Position numbers and translations under genes: made by a program
From: Fulvia fulva
Taxonomy: Eukaryota > Ascomycota > Dothideomycetes > Mycosphaerellales > Mycosphaerellaceae
Assembly: GCF_020509005.1 (NCBI RefSeq)
Contig: NC_063019.1
Span: 1-64,000 of the forward strand
Direction of reading: 5' to 3'
DNA length: 64,000 bases
Notes under the pieces: model-generated
Seen by the model: only the letters and a program-made list of their open reading frames with translations
Told to the model about the DNA's origin: nothing
The model's database searches: none
Shown: positions 28,900-39,396 of the stretch, in pieces
Position numbering within the stretch: the stretch's first letter is position 1
Layout of the letters: each line of letters begins with the position of its first letter

Positions 28900-31592
28900 C
28901 GTAGTCCCTAGATATATAGGTCGATCGGCGGTATAGCGGTCTCGTACTTAAGCATCCTCGTTAGTATCGACTTATATACCCCGGTGACCTTCCTTAGGCA
29001 TTGGTTTTAGATCTTCGCTAGCGGCGCGACGAGTCCCTTCGATAGGTAGGCCCTCTCGCCTAAGGACTATACTTGGCTACTATAGGTAAGGACTGGCCGT
29101 ATAATAGCCGTATATAGAAGTCGTAACTGCCGGAAGTCCGCCCCCTATATAGACGTAGTCAGCCTCTAGTATAATGCTATATTCTGTTTAGCTTTCCGTA
29201 ACATTGCCTATACGTGCTTCCTCTACCGTAGCGCCGGGTCTACCTATAGTCCGAGGATCCTAAGCTGATTTGCCGGGTTAGTCGTGTACCCCTATATCTA
29301 GATAGAAGCTTATATATTATAGAACCGTGGCCGGCGCGTAAAGTGTATTAGATTGTACTTTTCTAGGGCAAACCGAGCCCCGTGCCTCCTAGCCTAGTCC
29401 TCGTAGATCTTGTGCTTCTCTTCTAGTAGCCTATAGTTCTCCTTAGTCGAGGAAGACTACGCTAGGATGTCTGTGTCGTCTACAAAGCCGCTCGTAGCGG
29501 TGTTCTAGGATTCTAGGGCTAGGAGTAGCGTCGCTATAAAGAAGAGGAACAGAATAGGTACTAGCGTTAAGCCTTACGGGATTCTAGTATAGACTACTTA
29601 AAATGGGCTTCTATACTAGCCGACTAGGATCGACGTACTACGGTTTTAGAGGTAGGACCGTACGAAGTTGACAAGCCGCTTAGGGAGTCCTTTCGACCTT
29701 AGGATATAGAGTAGCCGCGGGTATAACACGTAGTCGAAGGCTCCCGATATATCTAGGCTAAGTAAGGAAGCCACCTTGTCCCTATTCTTATACTAGATAG
29801 CCTTTACCTAAGAGGTGATAAGTTCTATCGCGGATAGCGTCGATCGCTATAGGCGCGCACCTATCTAGGTGTCCGGGAGTAGGGAGTGTTCCTCTACTAC
29901 CTCGGAGAGTCTCGTTATAACCAGCTTCTTAAGCGCCTTCCTAAGAGTATTAAGGAGCGCAATTAGGTAGTACGACTTCACCTACGTATAGTCTTCCTTC
30001 TACGGCTTACGTAGGACCACTATCGTCGATTATTTAAAAGCTATCGGGTAGTATCCGGTCTGTAGGCAGGCGTTAAAGATCGCTATAACTACTAGGGCTA
30101 GTTGATCTCTACACTTCTTTAGTAGCTCGTTTAGGATCCTATCCGGCCCCGGGGCTTTCTTCGCCGGCAACTTCCTTAGTATAGCGGCAACTTCTCCCTC
30201 GGACACCTCCTATTAGACCGCGATACTAGGGGCTAGGGGAGTAGAGCTGTTTATGTCGCTTAGATTAGCCTCGACTAGGGGCGGGAAGAACTTACTAGCT
30301 AGTAGACGCGCCTTGGCCTCGGGGTCGCTAACCGGGCTACTAGGCAATTATAGCGCTAGGATAGAGAAGGAGGGGCCCTATATAGGGTCCTGTCGGGCCT
30401 ATTTCGCTAGCTTCTACATCCTCTCTAGCTTGCCGGCGATTTCTTCTACTATAGCCCTCTAGCCGACTGCTTTCTCCCTCCGTATTATAGCTTTCTTCTA
30501 TTAGTATACCTCCCTATATACGTTCTAGGCCTCCTCGCTATAGCTGCTTATCTATACCCGGCGGGCTCTCCTTACTTCTCTTACTACCGTAGTGCACTCC
30601 GGCGTCTAGTATAGTTTAGACTATGTCGTTAGTTAGGTAAGCGGAACGTAAAGTAAGGTCGCTTTTCTTATTTCGTCTATTAACCCCTAGACTGCTTCGT
30701 CTATCTCGTCTTTACTATTGTATTACTACTACGCGATCTGGACTAGCCTCTTAGAGTCATCGAGGTACGCCTAGATATTAGCCTAGTAGGCCTTTCCCTA
30801 GTTTAGCTTAGGGGTTCTCGCTAGTGTGCGTTATATCTATATCGTAATAGAGGTCCTAACTAGTATATAGTCTGACGACGCCTCGAGTTTATGTTCGATC
30901 CTATAGTAGGTTACCGTATAGTAGTAGCTATCTAAGATCTAGGAGAGGTCGATCGTGCCTTAGAGTCCCCCTCTCTTCTAGGTGCCTAGGTCCTTCGGGG
31001 TATTAAGGGCAATTACGTTGCTCGCTATTAAGTCGAGTACTTCGTCGGCTATAGGGTGCGGCTATATAAGGCTTTCCTAGGAAGGGTAGTATATGTTGAA
31101 GTCTCCTACTACGATATAGCACCCTTGTCTCTTAAGCGCACTGTCTAGGTGTCTATAGACCCCTAGGTCCCGGCTAGACCTCGAGGCTAGCGGTTGTATA
31201 TATAGGCTATATATCTAGGTGCTACCTACGTAGAGGGAGGTAATATCGCCCCCGCCTTCTTCGTCTACGTAGCATACTACCTCCTAGTCGGATTCTAGTA
31301 TGTCCTTACTAACATAGAAGTACGTACGGGGTCTACCGTCGCCTCGTAGGCATGTCGTATAGCCTAGTGACTTGTAGGTCGTTAGTCTCTTATAGTACGG
31401 GTTAATCTATAGCTCCTAGATTATAAGGACGTAGTAGACGCGCGGGTCCGCCTCGTATAGGAAATAGTTCTAGACTATATCCTTACTATAGTTAACGTTA
31501 TACTAGATAATGCTAAGCGTATCGAGGCTAGTCATCGGCATCGACAATCATTTCCTCTATATCGTCCTATATCCTACTGCCCTATACGTCCT
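28293..31592. repeat. 3300-bp tandem duplication, unit 2
   Basis: Direct repeat of 24993-28292. In its Copia part it differs from unit 1 at 28499, 28727 and 28834, each a CpA-to-TpA change on one strand relative to unit 1 (and to the 5' LTR where comparable), so those mutations followed the duplication. Confidence 0.93.
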
Positions 31593-33004
31593 AGTCTACG
31601 CCTATCTGCTATATACTAAAGGGGAGCCGGGCCTAGTTAGATTCCCTCGCCGTAGCTAGCAGAGTACGTAGCCTCCCGTACGCCCTAGGTTGCGTATCCT
31701 TTATATCGTTCTTAGCCCTAGGGCGCTTATACCCGACCGCCGCTAGTTAGTTCCGGTATAGGCTAGCCTTACGGTCGCCGTAGAATCTTAGGGCGACGGT
31801 TCTATTTGTAATTGCCTTGTTTTCGCTAGTTTCCGCTATAGGCATTCCGTACTATACGATAGGTAGTACCCCGGACAGTTCGCGTACCGTCTCGTAGTCG
31901 ATATATAGTCCCTAGATATATAGTCTCCTATATAGTTCGAGTAGGCCTACTTATTTATGTACGTATAGGTTTAGTGTCTATACTGTTAGCATTTAAAGCA
32001 TTAGAGGACACAAAAGGATAAGGAGTGCTTTTCTACTATCTTAAGGCTATATTGCTAGACTAGGCCTTGTTCTATCGCTAGATCCGCCGCTTTTGCGTCT
32101 TATAGCTATACTATTAGCGCCGAGGCCTTCTTACCTTCTAGCTATTTCCTATAGAGCCAAGTCGCCTTCTGGATTAGAGAGTTAAGAGTGACCGGGTTGT
32201 CCTCTTAGAGAGCGCGTAGGTAACCCTAGTTAGTTAGGTTAAACTCCTTAGGCATATCGTAGACTAGGATCGTAAATTGTTTCGTTAAGACCTTCGCTAA
32301 TGCCGTAACCTTAGATGCCTACTATAGCTATGCCTCTAGGTGCCTCTTAGTAGTAGTAGAGCTAGTATAGATCTATAGAGTGCCGTTAGACTGTTAGTTC
32401 ACTACGACTACCCCTAGTTAGTTAATTCGTTAGGCGAGCTCCTTGTTCGATAGCTTCGTAACTTCGGCCTAGTCTTCCTTTACTACAATACGGATCGTAA
32501 CTATATCGTACGTTAGGCGGGGGCCTAGTATCGATGCCGCGACCGATACCTAGCTATAGGGGTGTTAATTCCGGGTGGCCTTACTAATCGCCTAGGACGT
32601 CGTCCTTATTTCTTATTACCCTCGGTAATACGACAGTACAAGCGCCGTGCGTAGCTAAGTGATCATTACCTATAGAGACCGGTAAGGGAGCTAATCGTTA
32701 GTTTCTATACTTTTTACGTCCTCTATAAGTTGCTACTAGTTGTCTTAGGAGGGCTTCGCCTATAGGGCCGTAGGCGCCGTTAGTACCGTAGCCTAGGCTA
32801 CTATTACCTAGGAGTTGCCTAATGTAGCTAGGCACCTCCGCGGCGTTTGGAGCTAAAGAAACAGGGTAAAGAGAGCTTTAAGCTATCTAGATTAAATAAG
32901 GTAGAACTCCCTTAGTCCTAGGGGTAGTGGCCTGCTATATATATCGTTAGAATAGCCTTAATAAGAGCTTTCGAATGTGTCTTGTTTTGGCGTAGAGATC
33001 GATT
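28900..33004 (-). mobile_element. LINE B fragment: ORF2, ORF1 and 5' UTR (unit 2 and beyond)
   Basis: Repeats the LINE of unit 1 up to 31592 and continues through ORF1 to the 5' box AGAGATCGAT near 33004, collinear with LINE A up to 5451. The zinc-knuckle region near 31900-31990 is recognisable, but its cysteines and Trp/Gln codons are largely mutated. Confidence 0.9.
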
Positions 33005-33045
33005 ATCGATATTAATGACCTTAGACAGTTTAATACTATACAATA

Positions 33046-33100
33046 GCATATACCAAATATAGTCACCTACAATTTAGGACACTACCGACAAAACTATAGG
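33046..33100 (+). pseudogene. Gypsy-R integrase sliver between LINE B and Gypsy-2
   Basis: About 18 codons that fit the linker between the HHCC finger (ending 11636) and the catalytic core (from 39397). It reads in frame into 39397 once Gypsy-2 and one ATAGG are removed. Bases 33005-33045 are unassigned, either the LINE B 5' extremity or part of its target duplication. Confidence 0.7.
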
Positions 33101-33620
33101 TGTCAGGGCGAGAGCCTGGCCTGTGAGATGCAAGGGTGAAAGCGAGAATGCAGGTGCGAAGTGCAGATGCAAAAGGGTATGGTATGATTGCTACACAAAA
33201 CAAAAGACAAAGAAAGCAAGAGAGGCCTGGGGAAGGCCAGATATTTATACGCGACCCTCGCGAGTGCGTGTCCCCGCATCAACAGGGCTAACCCGTGCGA
33301 AGCCGCGCTCAGCAGCTTTGCTCAAAACCTTATTCCAACCTGCCCTACGTTCCGAGTCTTCCACGTGCTTCTTCCAGGGTCCAGCGCAGTCGCGGGTGCT
33401 CGCGGGAGTGCCGTGAGTCACACAGTCACGAGCCGAAGTGAATCTGTCAGGGTTTGGTAGAGGGGTGAATTTGGAGGGCTGGGTCCCGTAGTGAATGTTG
33501 CGGGGCATGTGATTCTTGGCGCTCACACACCAAGCTGGACTGTCACTTCTTGACGACTTCTGAGCACTCTGAGGCTCTTCTGTCCCCACCTTCTGTACAC
33601 TCTGTGGGGAGACCATGACA
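33101..33620 (-). repeat. Gypsy-2 3' LTR (520 bp)
   Basis: Two differences from the other LTR of this element: CTTTGTC against CTTCGTC in the leader-proximal part, and CCCTGACAG against CCTTGACAG, which changes Leu to Pro in the pol extension. It also contains the end of pol and the TATA box. Confidence 0.95.
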
Positions 33621-36600
33621 GTAGCCCCCCCGAACAAAGCTGAGTTCCTACGAAGCCGTAGTAGTTCCACATATCGAGGATGTTCAGCTTCAGTACCAGG
33701 CCTAGGCCTGATGTCATGGTCGATACACCATTGGTAAGCCCCGTCGAAAAGCTCAGATTCGAAGAGCCTGCCGATGTTGACTTCTGGGCCGTCTGCGCGG
33801 GCGTGGTATTCTTCGATTGCTTGACGATTGAAGATGATATGTTGGATAGGTTCCCATGAGGTATCCCACTCAGGGCAACCTTGCCATTCGACTTCATACT
33901 TGATCGGCGGTAGTCCTTCAACGTCGTTGGGCTCTACGCGGATTCCCCGGATCTTGCGGACGGCATAGTCGTCAGAAGGTAGGTTAACAGGCTCGTCGAC
34001 TTCTACTTCATCGGGAGGACCTGGCATGTCTTGGTTTTGGTTCGGGAATGGGTCCTCAGCCGCCGGCCGAAGGCGTACGGGATGGAAGACGTCGTGGATC
34101 TTTATGTTCGCAGGAAGAGCTAGACGGTAGGCGTGTGAACTGATACGCTCGGTGATCTCAAAAGGACCTAGGTTCTTCCAGTTCAGCTTCTTGGAGGGGC
34201 GGTCTGTCTTGATGTTCTTGGAGTTGAGGTAGACCATATCGCCTACTTGGTAGTCGGGAGCTGGCTGGCGACGACGATTGGCTTGATCCTCGTAGATTGC
34301 TTGTGCGTACACCATCTCGTCGTGAACTTCTTCATGGATCTGTGAGAGCATAGTAGCGAACTCGTCTGCTGCTTGCTCGTTTGCGTCTTCGGTAGGCGGG
34401 AGAGGTTCTTCTGGTTCCATGCCTGTACGAGGGTGGTAACCTCTCGTAGTATAGAAGGGAGAGTAGCCAGTAGTCTCCGAGTCCCAGTTACGAGTAGCGA
34501 ACTCCACCGCAGGGATATGCTGAGGCCAATCCTTCTGGTGGTAGTCGACGAAGCAACGAAGGACCTGCTCGAGGATAGCGTTCGTAATTTCGGTCTGGCC
34601 GTCGGTCTGTGGCTGAAAACTGGTCGAGAGGTTATGCTTGATGCCCAGGATAGCACACAGACGCTTCCAGAAGTGCGAGATGAACTGGGTGCCTCTGTCA
34701 GAGGTGATGCTATCCGGGAGGCCTTGAAAGCGCCAGACGAATTCGTAGAACAAGCGAGCAGTCTCCTTTGCGGTCATGCTCCAGCACGGGATCATGTACC
34801 GGTCCTTGGAGTGACGGTCCACGATCACTAGAAGGGCCTTTGCTTTCACGCCGCTGAAGGTCTTGCCGTGAGGAAGATCGGTGATAAAGTCCATATTGAT
34901 GTGCTTCCACGGACGATCAGGAGCCGGGAGAGGGTGCAAGAGACCGTGGGGACGGTGGCGGTTAGCTTTGGCTCTTCGGCAAGCAGCGCAGTTCAGCACG
35001 TAGCGGCGGACGTCCTTCCAGGAATGCGGCCACCAGTAATACCTAGCGAGGAGCTTGTGGGTCTTGGCTACGCCTGGGTGACCCCCAGAGGCGGAGTCGT
35101 GGATGATTTGAAGAATCTCAGCTCGGATATTAGAGCCTTCGGGCTGCGGTACGTAAAGCTTCTTACGGAAGTAGACGACACCTTCCTGGAGCTCGCACTC
35201 GGACAGCGAGAAGCCCGGGAATGTCCTCGCGCCAGATTCAAGGGCCTGAACTAACTCTTGGGCGTCTATGTCGGCATCGTACGCTGTTCGTACTCGTGCC
35301 ATGATGCCTTCGGGCTGCTCCTCATTATCAAACCCCTCAAAGTCTGATTCGGATGAGCCGTCGGTCGTTACTGAGCCCTCTTCATCGTCGTTCAAGTCCT
35401 CAGCGTCCGAGGCGTATTCTTCAGGCTCGGATTCATCGTCACTCTCGTCAAGGTAGGCAGGAGCGAGCACGAGAGTAGCAAAGGAAGCGGCGAGCGTAGG
35501 CTGGCCATTCGATAGGTACTCTCGAAGCTCGGAAGAGAGGTTGTGCTCTTTGATGACTTGTTGCCCTGCGATTTGCCGGCCCCCTCTTCGATCAACTGGA
35601 GAGTCACCAGGGCGGCGGGTAAGGGCGTCGGCCATCGAGTTGGCCTTGCCGGGCGTGTACGAGATCACGAAGTTGAACCGGGAGAGGAACTCGCTCCAGC
35701 GGGCCTGGCGACGATTGAGCAGCTTGCTCTTCATAAAGTAGACGAGGTTCTTATGGTCGGAGCTTACTTGGACGGGCATAGCAGAGCCTTCGAGCTCGGG
35801 GCGCCACTCTTCGAAAGCTTTGACGATGGCGAGAAGCTCCTTGTCGTAGATCTCGTAGTTACACTCCGTGGCGGTCATCTTCTTGGAGAGGCAGGCGACA
35901 GGTAACCAGGGGGATTCAGGCGAGCGGCGTTGTAGCAGGACACCGCCCACCACGCCGTCGGATGCGTCGGTCTCTACACGGGTCTCCAGTTCGAAATCGA
36001 AGTGCCGTAGAAGCGGGTTCTCAACAAACTTCGCTTTGAGCAAGTCAAAAGCCTCCTGGCATTCGTCGGTCCAGGCGAACTTCTCACCCTTGCGCGTGAG
36101 CTTCGTCAAAGGGCGTACCACGCCCGAAAATGCGTGGATGAAGCGGCGGTAGAAGTTGGCAAAGCCTAGGAAACCCTGGACCTCTTTGACGTTCGTAGGA
36201 GCATCCCATTCGACGATAGCGTCTATCTTCTCTTGGTCCATCTTGATGCCGTCTGCGGTAATGATCAAACCAAGGAACTTGACTTCGGTCTTCTCAAACT
36301 CGCACTTGTCGATGTCGAGCTGCAAGCCGGCGTCTGCGAGCTTCTGAAGGACCTTACAGACGTGCTCGCGGTGCTCCTCCTTGGTCTCGCTGTAGACTAG
36401 GATGTCGTCGATGTAGGCAGTGCAGAACTGATCGAGGAACTCCTGAAGGATGTCGTTAATGAAGTTCTGGAAGGTACTAGGCCCGTTACAAACGCCGAAG
36501 GGCATAACGAGCGACTCGAACAGCCCGTAGCGAGTACGGAAGGCTGTGAGATACTCGTGTCCTTCTGCCATTCGTAACTTGTTGAACGCAGCGATGACAT

Positions 36601-37684
36601 CGAGCTTGGTGAAGTACTTGGCCTTAGAGAGGCGCTCGAGCGTCTCCTGAATCAACGGTATTGGGTAGCGGTTCTTCTTTGTAACAGCGTTCAAGCCTCG
36701 GTAGTCTACGCAGAAGCGTAGACCACCGCCGGGCTTCTTGACGAACATGACGGGACTGCCAGCGCTGGAACGGCTCGCTCGAATGAACCCCTTCTTTAGG
36801 TTCTCTTCGAGGTATCTCTTGAGGACGATAAGCTCTTCTCGGGACATAGAATATAACGGTCCGAACGGTGTCTCTGCACCTTCTTCTAGCTCAATCTTGT
36901 GGTCGTGAGGGCGATGAGGAGGCAGCTCGTCTGCGGCTTTAGCATCGAATACGTGGAGGATGTGGTGTGCCCAAGGAGGGACCTTCGTAGCAGGGTCGGT
37001 AGGTGTACGCTTCTTGTCGAGCTTCTCGAGGGCGATGTCGATATCGCGGAGAGAGGCGGCGAAGACTTGAGCTTTGGGCTGCTTAGCAGCAGTGGTGAAG
37101 GCAGCGGCGTTCACCTGGAAGATCTTGGTATACTCAGGACCGCGCTGAGGCGGCGGAGAAGGCGGAGGTGCCGGAGGAACTTCTGGAGGGAAGCTGACAG
37201 TAAGGGAAGTCCAGTCGATGATAGGTCGGTGTCGTCTGAACCAGGGGAGGCCGAGGATAAACTTCTGATGCGGTAGGGACGTAAGGAAGCTGGTGATCGA
37301 CATACGCTTGCCTCCGAGGGTGATTGACGTGTGTACAACATGAGTAATCTTACCAGTGGTAGTCTCCGTGCCGTCAAAGAGTTCAAGGGTGCGAGGGTAC
37401 TTCAGTTCCTGGGGTTCGAGGTTGAGAGAGGTCGCGAGTTTATAGTCCATAAAAGACTCGCCTAGTGCGCCAGTGTCCATGAGAGTGAGATTGGAAGAAG
37501 AGAGTTTCTTTGAGCCGATATTTACATTCGTGACGAACGGTTTGCAAGCGTGGTCCTTGCCCGTCTCGTCGTACAGGTCTAGCTGTGCTGTATTGATCCT
37601 CAACTTCTTTCCTCTCTTCACTTTCGGTAAACGTTGTTCTTGGTCTTCATCGCGTCGATGAGGAAGACCTAGGCTTTTCCCTGC
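33245..37684 (-). CDS. pol: Gypsy-2 Pol polyprotein
   Basis: Same frame structure and domains as Gypsy-1 Pol: protease DTGA, RT YIDDILVY, RNase H, HHCC-DDE integrase, chromodomain, then a 124-residue tail encoded in the LTR. It differs by Lys for Glu before the RT (HDHKIELEE), Asn for Thr in KHINMDF beside the first integrase catalytic Asp, and Pro for Leu in the tail. All catalytic residues are kept. It is reached by minus-1 slippage at 37675-37681. Confidence 0.93.
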   Translation of the reverse strand, partial: AGKSLGLPHRRDEDQEQRLPKVKRGKKLRINTAQLDLYDETGKDHACKPFVTNVNIGSKKLSSSNLTLMDTGALGESFMDYKLATSLNLEPQELKYPRTLELFDGTETTTGKITHVVHTSITLGGKRMSITSFLTSLPHQKFILGLPWFRRHRPIIDWTSLTVSFPPEVPPAPPPSPPPQRGPEYTKIFQVNAAAFTTAAKQPKAQVFAASLRDIDIALEKLDKKRTPTDPATKVPPWAHHILHVFDAKAADELPPHRPHDHKIELEEGAETPFGPLYSMSREELIVLKRYLEENLKKGFIRASRSSAGSPVMFVKKPGGGLRFCVDYRGLNAVTKKNRYPIPLIQETLERLSKAKYFTKLDVIAAFNKLRMAEGHEYLTAFRTRYGLFESLVMPFGVCNGPSTFQNFINDILQEFLDQFCTAYIDDILVYSETKEEHREHVCKVLQKLADAGLQLDIDKCEFEKTEVKFLGLIITADGIKMDQEKIDAIVEWDAPTNVKEVQGFLGFANFYRRFIHAFSGVVRPLTKLTRKGEKFAWTDECQEAFDLLKAKFVENPLLRHFDFELETRVETDASDGVVGGVLLQRRSPESPWLPVACLSKKMTATECNYEIYDKELLAIVKAFEEWRPELEGSAMPVQVSSDHKNLVYFMKSKLLNRRQARWSEFLSRFNFVISYTPGKANSMADALTRRPGDSPVDRRGGRQIAGQQVIKEHNLSSELREYLSNGQPTLAASFATLVLAPAYLDESDDESEPEEYASDAEDLNDDEEGSVTTDGSSESDFEGFDNEEQPEGIMARVRTAYDADIDAQELVQALESGARTFPGFSLSECELQEGVVYFRKKLYVPQPEGSNIRAEILQIIHDSASGGHPGVAKTHKLLARYYWWPHSWKDVRRYVLNCAACRRAKANRHRPHGLLHPLPAPDRPWKHINMDFITDLPHGKTFSGVKAKALLVIVDRHSKDRYMIPCWSMTAKETARLFYEFVWRFQGLPDSITSDRGTQFISHFWKRLCAILGIKHNLSTSFQPQTDGQTEITNAILEQVLRCFVDYHQKDWPQHIPAVEFATRNWDSETTGYSPFYTTRGYHPRTGMEPEEPLPPTEDANEQAADEFATMLSQIHEEVHDEMVYAQAIYEDQANRRRQPAPDYQVGDMVYLNSKNIKTDRPSKKLNWKNLGPFEITERISSHAYRLALPANIKIHDVFHPVRLRPAAEDPFPNQNQDMPGPPDEVEVDEPVNLPSDDYAVRKIRGIRVEPNDVEGLPPIKYEVEWQGCPEWDTSWEPIQHIIFNRQAIEEYHARADGPEVNIGRLFESELFDGAYQWCIDHDIRPRPGTEAEHPRYVELLRLRRNSALFGGATVMVSPQSVQKVGTEEPQSAQKSSRSDSPAWCVSAKNHMPRNIHYGTQPSKFTPLPNPDRFTSARDCVTHGTPASTRDCAGPWKKHVEDSERRAGWNKVLSKAAERGFARVSPVDAGTRTREGRV

Positions 37685-38829
37685 TCAGCGGGAGCAGCAG
37701 GAGCAGGCTCGATAGCGCCGACAGCGCCGCGAACCGGGTTGCGGGCGTTACGGGCAGCGAGCTGCGGACAGTTGGCTACGATGTGGCCTGGACCGCCGCA
37801 GTAGGTGCAGAGTCCGGCCTGGCGACGGCGAAGCTTCTCTTCGGGAGTGAGCTTACCGTTGACGAGGCCCTGGACTCGAGGGACGGCGGCACCAGCGCTG
37901 AGATCCATAGCGTCACCTACAGAGACGGGAGGGAGAGCCGTAGGAGCGGCGGCGCCTAGTGGAGCAGCGAAGTGGCTTCCGGGACCACGAGGCTGACGAC
38001 CTTGAGAACGGGAAGCGAGGAGAGAGGCGGTGTGTTTCATGTTGGAGTCGAGGCGCTGGCAGGTCTCGACGAGCTCACGGAAGCTCATAGCACCGACGTC
38101 CTTGTCCTCGAGGGCTCGAAGAAGCTCTGCTGACAAACCACGGCGGAGAGTGCTCTTCTTGGTCTCTTCGTTGTAGCCGGTGAACCCGATGTCGCGGTTG
38201 AAGGCCGCGAGGTACTCGGCGAAGCTCTTGTTCTTCTGGAGGAGGTTGTGGATGGCGTTCTGGGCGGTGGCTCTACGGTCTGGATCACCAAAGGCAGCAC
38301 GGAGGTCCTGCATTAAGGTGAGGACGTCCGGGCAGCCGATAGTCTGCGTGGCGTTGTCGATGTAGTGTTGTACCTGAGCCGCGGCGTCTCCCCGAAGGAG
38401 GGAGAAGACGTACGTGACTTTGTCCTTCTCTTGCGGAAAGTGGTCGGCATTAGCCAACAGCTTGATGGTGAGCTGTGTCTCAAATGCCTCAAACTTGCTC
38501 TTGTTGCCGTCGAACTCGTCTGGGTCGTTGACCTTCTTGGAGAAGTGCTGGCGGCGGTTGTCGTCGGCGTGCGGGGCGAGGTTCTGGAAGGTGTTCACAA
38601 TACCTTGAAGGTATGTTGCTTGGTTGTTTGCTTGCTCGACCTGCTGGGCGGTCTCGCGGAAAGAGGAGACGGTGCGGTTGATGAGAGCGTAGGCGGTGTC
38701 GGGGTTGGCGTTTGCCCAGGCACCGAAGGCAGCGGCGTTCGAGAAGGGGATGTCAGTCCACTCACTGAAGTGGAATGGAGTGTCTTGGTTGTCGAGGTTG
38801 ACACCTCTATCGGTGGCGTGGTCACCCAT
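37669..38829 (-). CDS. gag: Gypsy-2 Gag polyprotein
   Basis: 386 residues from ATG 38829, 42 bp inside the 5' LTR. Identical to Gypsy-1 Gag except CTYCGGPGHIVANC (Val for Ala) in the zinc knuckle, a GCA-to-GTA change of the RIP type that leaves the C/H ligands intact. It ends at TAG 37669-37671, directly after the slippery heptamer and one sense codon. Confidence 0.93.
   Translation of the reverse strand: MGDHATDRGVNLDNQDTPFHFSEWTDIPFSNAAAFGAWANANPDTAYALINRTVSSFRETAQQVEQANNQATYLQGIVNTFQNLAPHADDNRRQHFSKKVNDPDEFDGNKSKFEAFETQLTIKLLANADHFPQEKDKVTYVFSLLRGDAAAQVQHYIDNATQTIGCPDVLTLMQDLRAAFGDPDRRATAQNAIHNLLQKNKSFAEYLAAFNRDIGFTGYNEETKKSTLRRGLSAELLRALEDKDVGAMSFRELVETCQRLDSNMKHTASLLASRSQGRQPRGPGSHFAAPLGAAAPTALPPVSVGDAMDLSAGAAVPRVQGLVNGKLTPEEKLRRRQAGLCTYCGGPGHIVANCPQLAARNARNPVRGAVGAIEPAPAAPAEQGKA
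37675..37681 (-). promoter_or_regulatory. Minus-1 frameshift site of Gypsy-2
   Basis: G GGA AAA on the minus strand, same register and same distance to the gag stop as in Gypsy-1. Confidence 0.85.
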
Positions 38830-38871
38830 GAGGATGACTCGAGTGGTTGACGGTTTGTTGGTCTTTTGTGA

Positions 38872-39391
38872 TGTCAGGGCGAGAGCCTGGCCTGTGAGAT
38901 GCAAGGGTGAAAGCGAGAATGCAGGTGCGAAGTGCAGATGCAAAAGGGTATGGTATGATTGCTACACAAAACAAAAGACGAAGAAAGCAAGAGAGGCCTG
39001 GGGAAGGCCAGATATTTATACGCGACCCTCGCGAGTGCGTGTCCCCGCATCAACAGGGCTAACCCGTGCGAAGCCGCGCTCAGCAGCTTTGCTCAAAACC
39101 TTATTCCAACCTGCCCTACGTTCCGAGTCTTCCACGTGCTTCTTCCAGGGTCCAGCGCAGTCGCGGGTGCTCGCGGGAGTGCCGTGAGTCACACAGTCAC
39201 GAGCCGAAGTGAATCTGTCAAGGTTTGGTAGAGGGGTGAATTTGGAGGGCTGGGTCCCGTAGTGAATGTTGCGGGGCATGTGATTCTTGGCGCTCACACA
39301 CCAAGCTGGACTGTCACTTCTTGACGACTTCTGAGCACTCTGAGGCTCTTCTGTCCCCACCTTCTGTACACTCTGTGGGGAGACCATGACA
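38872..39391 (-). repeat. Gypsy-2 5' LTR (520 bp)
   Basis: Matches both Gypsy-1 LTRs by eye. GTCTTTTGT in the leader (minus strand of 38971-38979) is complementary to ACAAAAGAC just inside the LTR (minus strand of 38861-38869), the candidate self-priming pair. Confidence 0.95.
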
Positions 39392-39396
39392 ATAGG

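Larger units (their letters stand above)
11637..33004 (-). mobile_element. LINE B: RIPed copy of LINE A, carrying nested insertions
   Basis: Same family and orientation as LINE A. Its 3' tail (ATAG)n lies at 11637 against Gypsy-R, its 5' box AGAGATCGAT at about 32995-33004. LINE segments are 11637-11803, 18095-18789, 25600-28292 and 28900-33004; between them sit Gypsy-1, Copia-1 and a duplicated Copia tail. Part is present twice because of a 3300-bp tandem duplication. Both ORFs are peppered with TAG/TAA, while spacing and many non-CpA bases still match LINE A, including the second (2296-type) stop site. No protein is encoded. Confidence 0.9.
33101..39391 (-). mobile_element. Gypsy-2: intact inverted near-copy of Gypsy-1
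   Basis: A 6291-bp element, the same length as Gypsy-1 with positions mapping as 51195 minus the Gypsy-1 position, flanked by ATAGG (33096-33100, 39392-39396). It sits in the integrase region of Gypsy-R. Gag, the frameshift heptamer, pol and LTRs are all intact. Four amino-acid differences from Gypsy-1 are visible, and its two LTRs differ at two bases. It is not RIPed even though a 6.3-kb duplicate lies 15 kb away. Confidence 0.96.
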
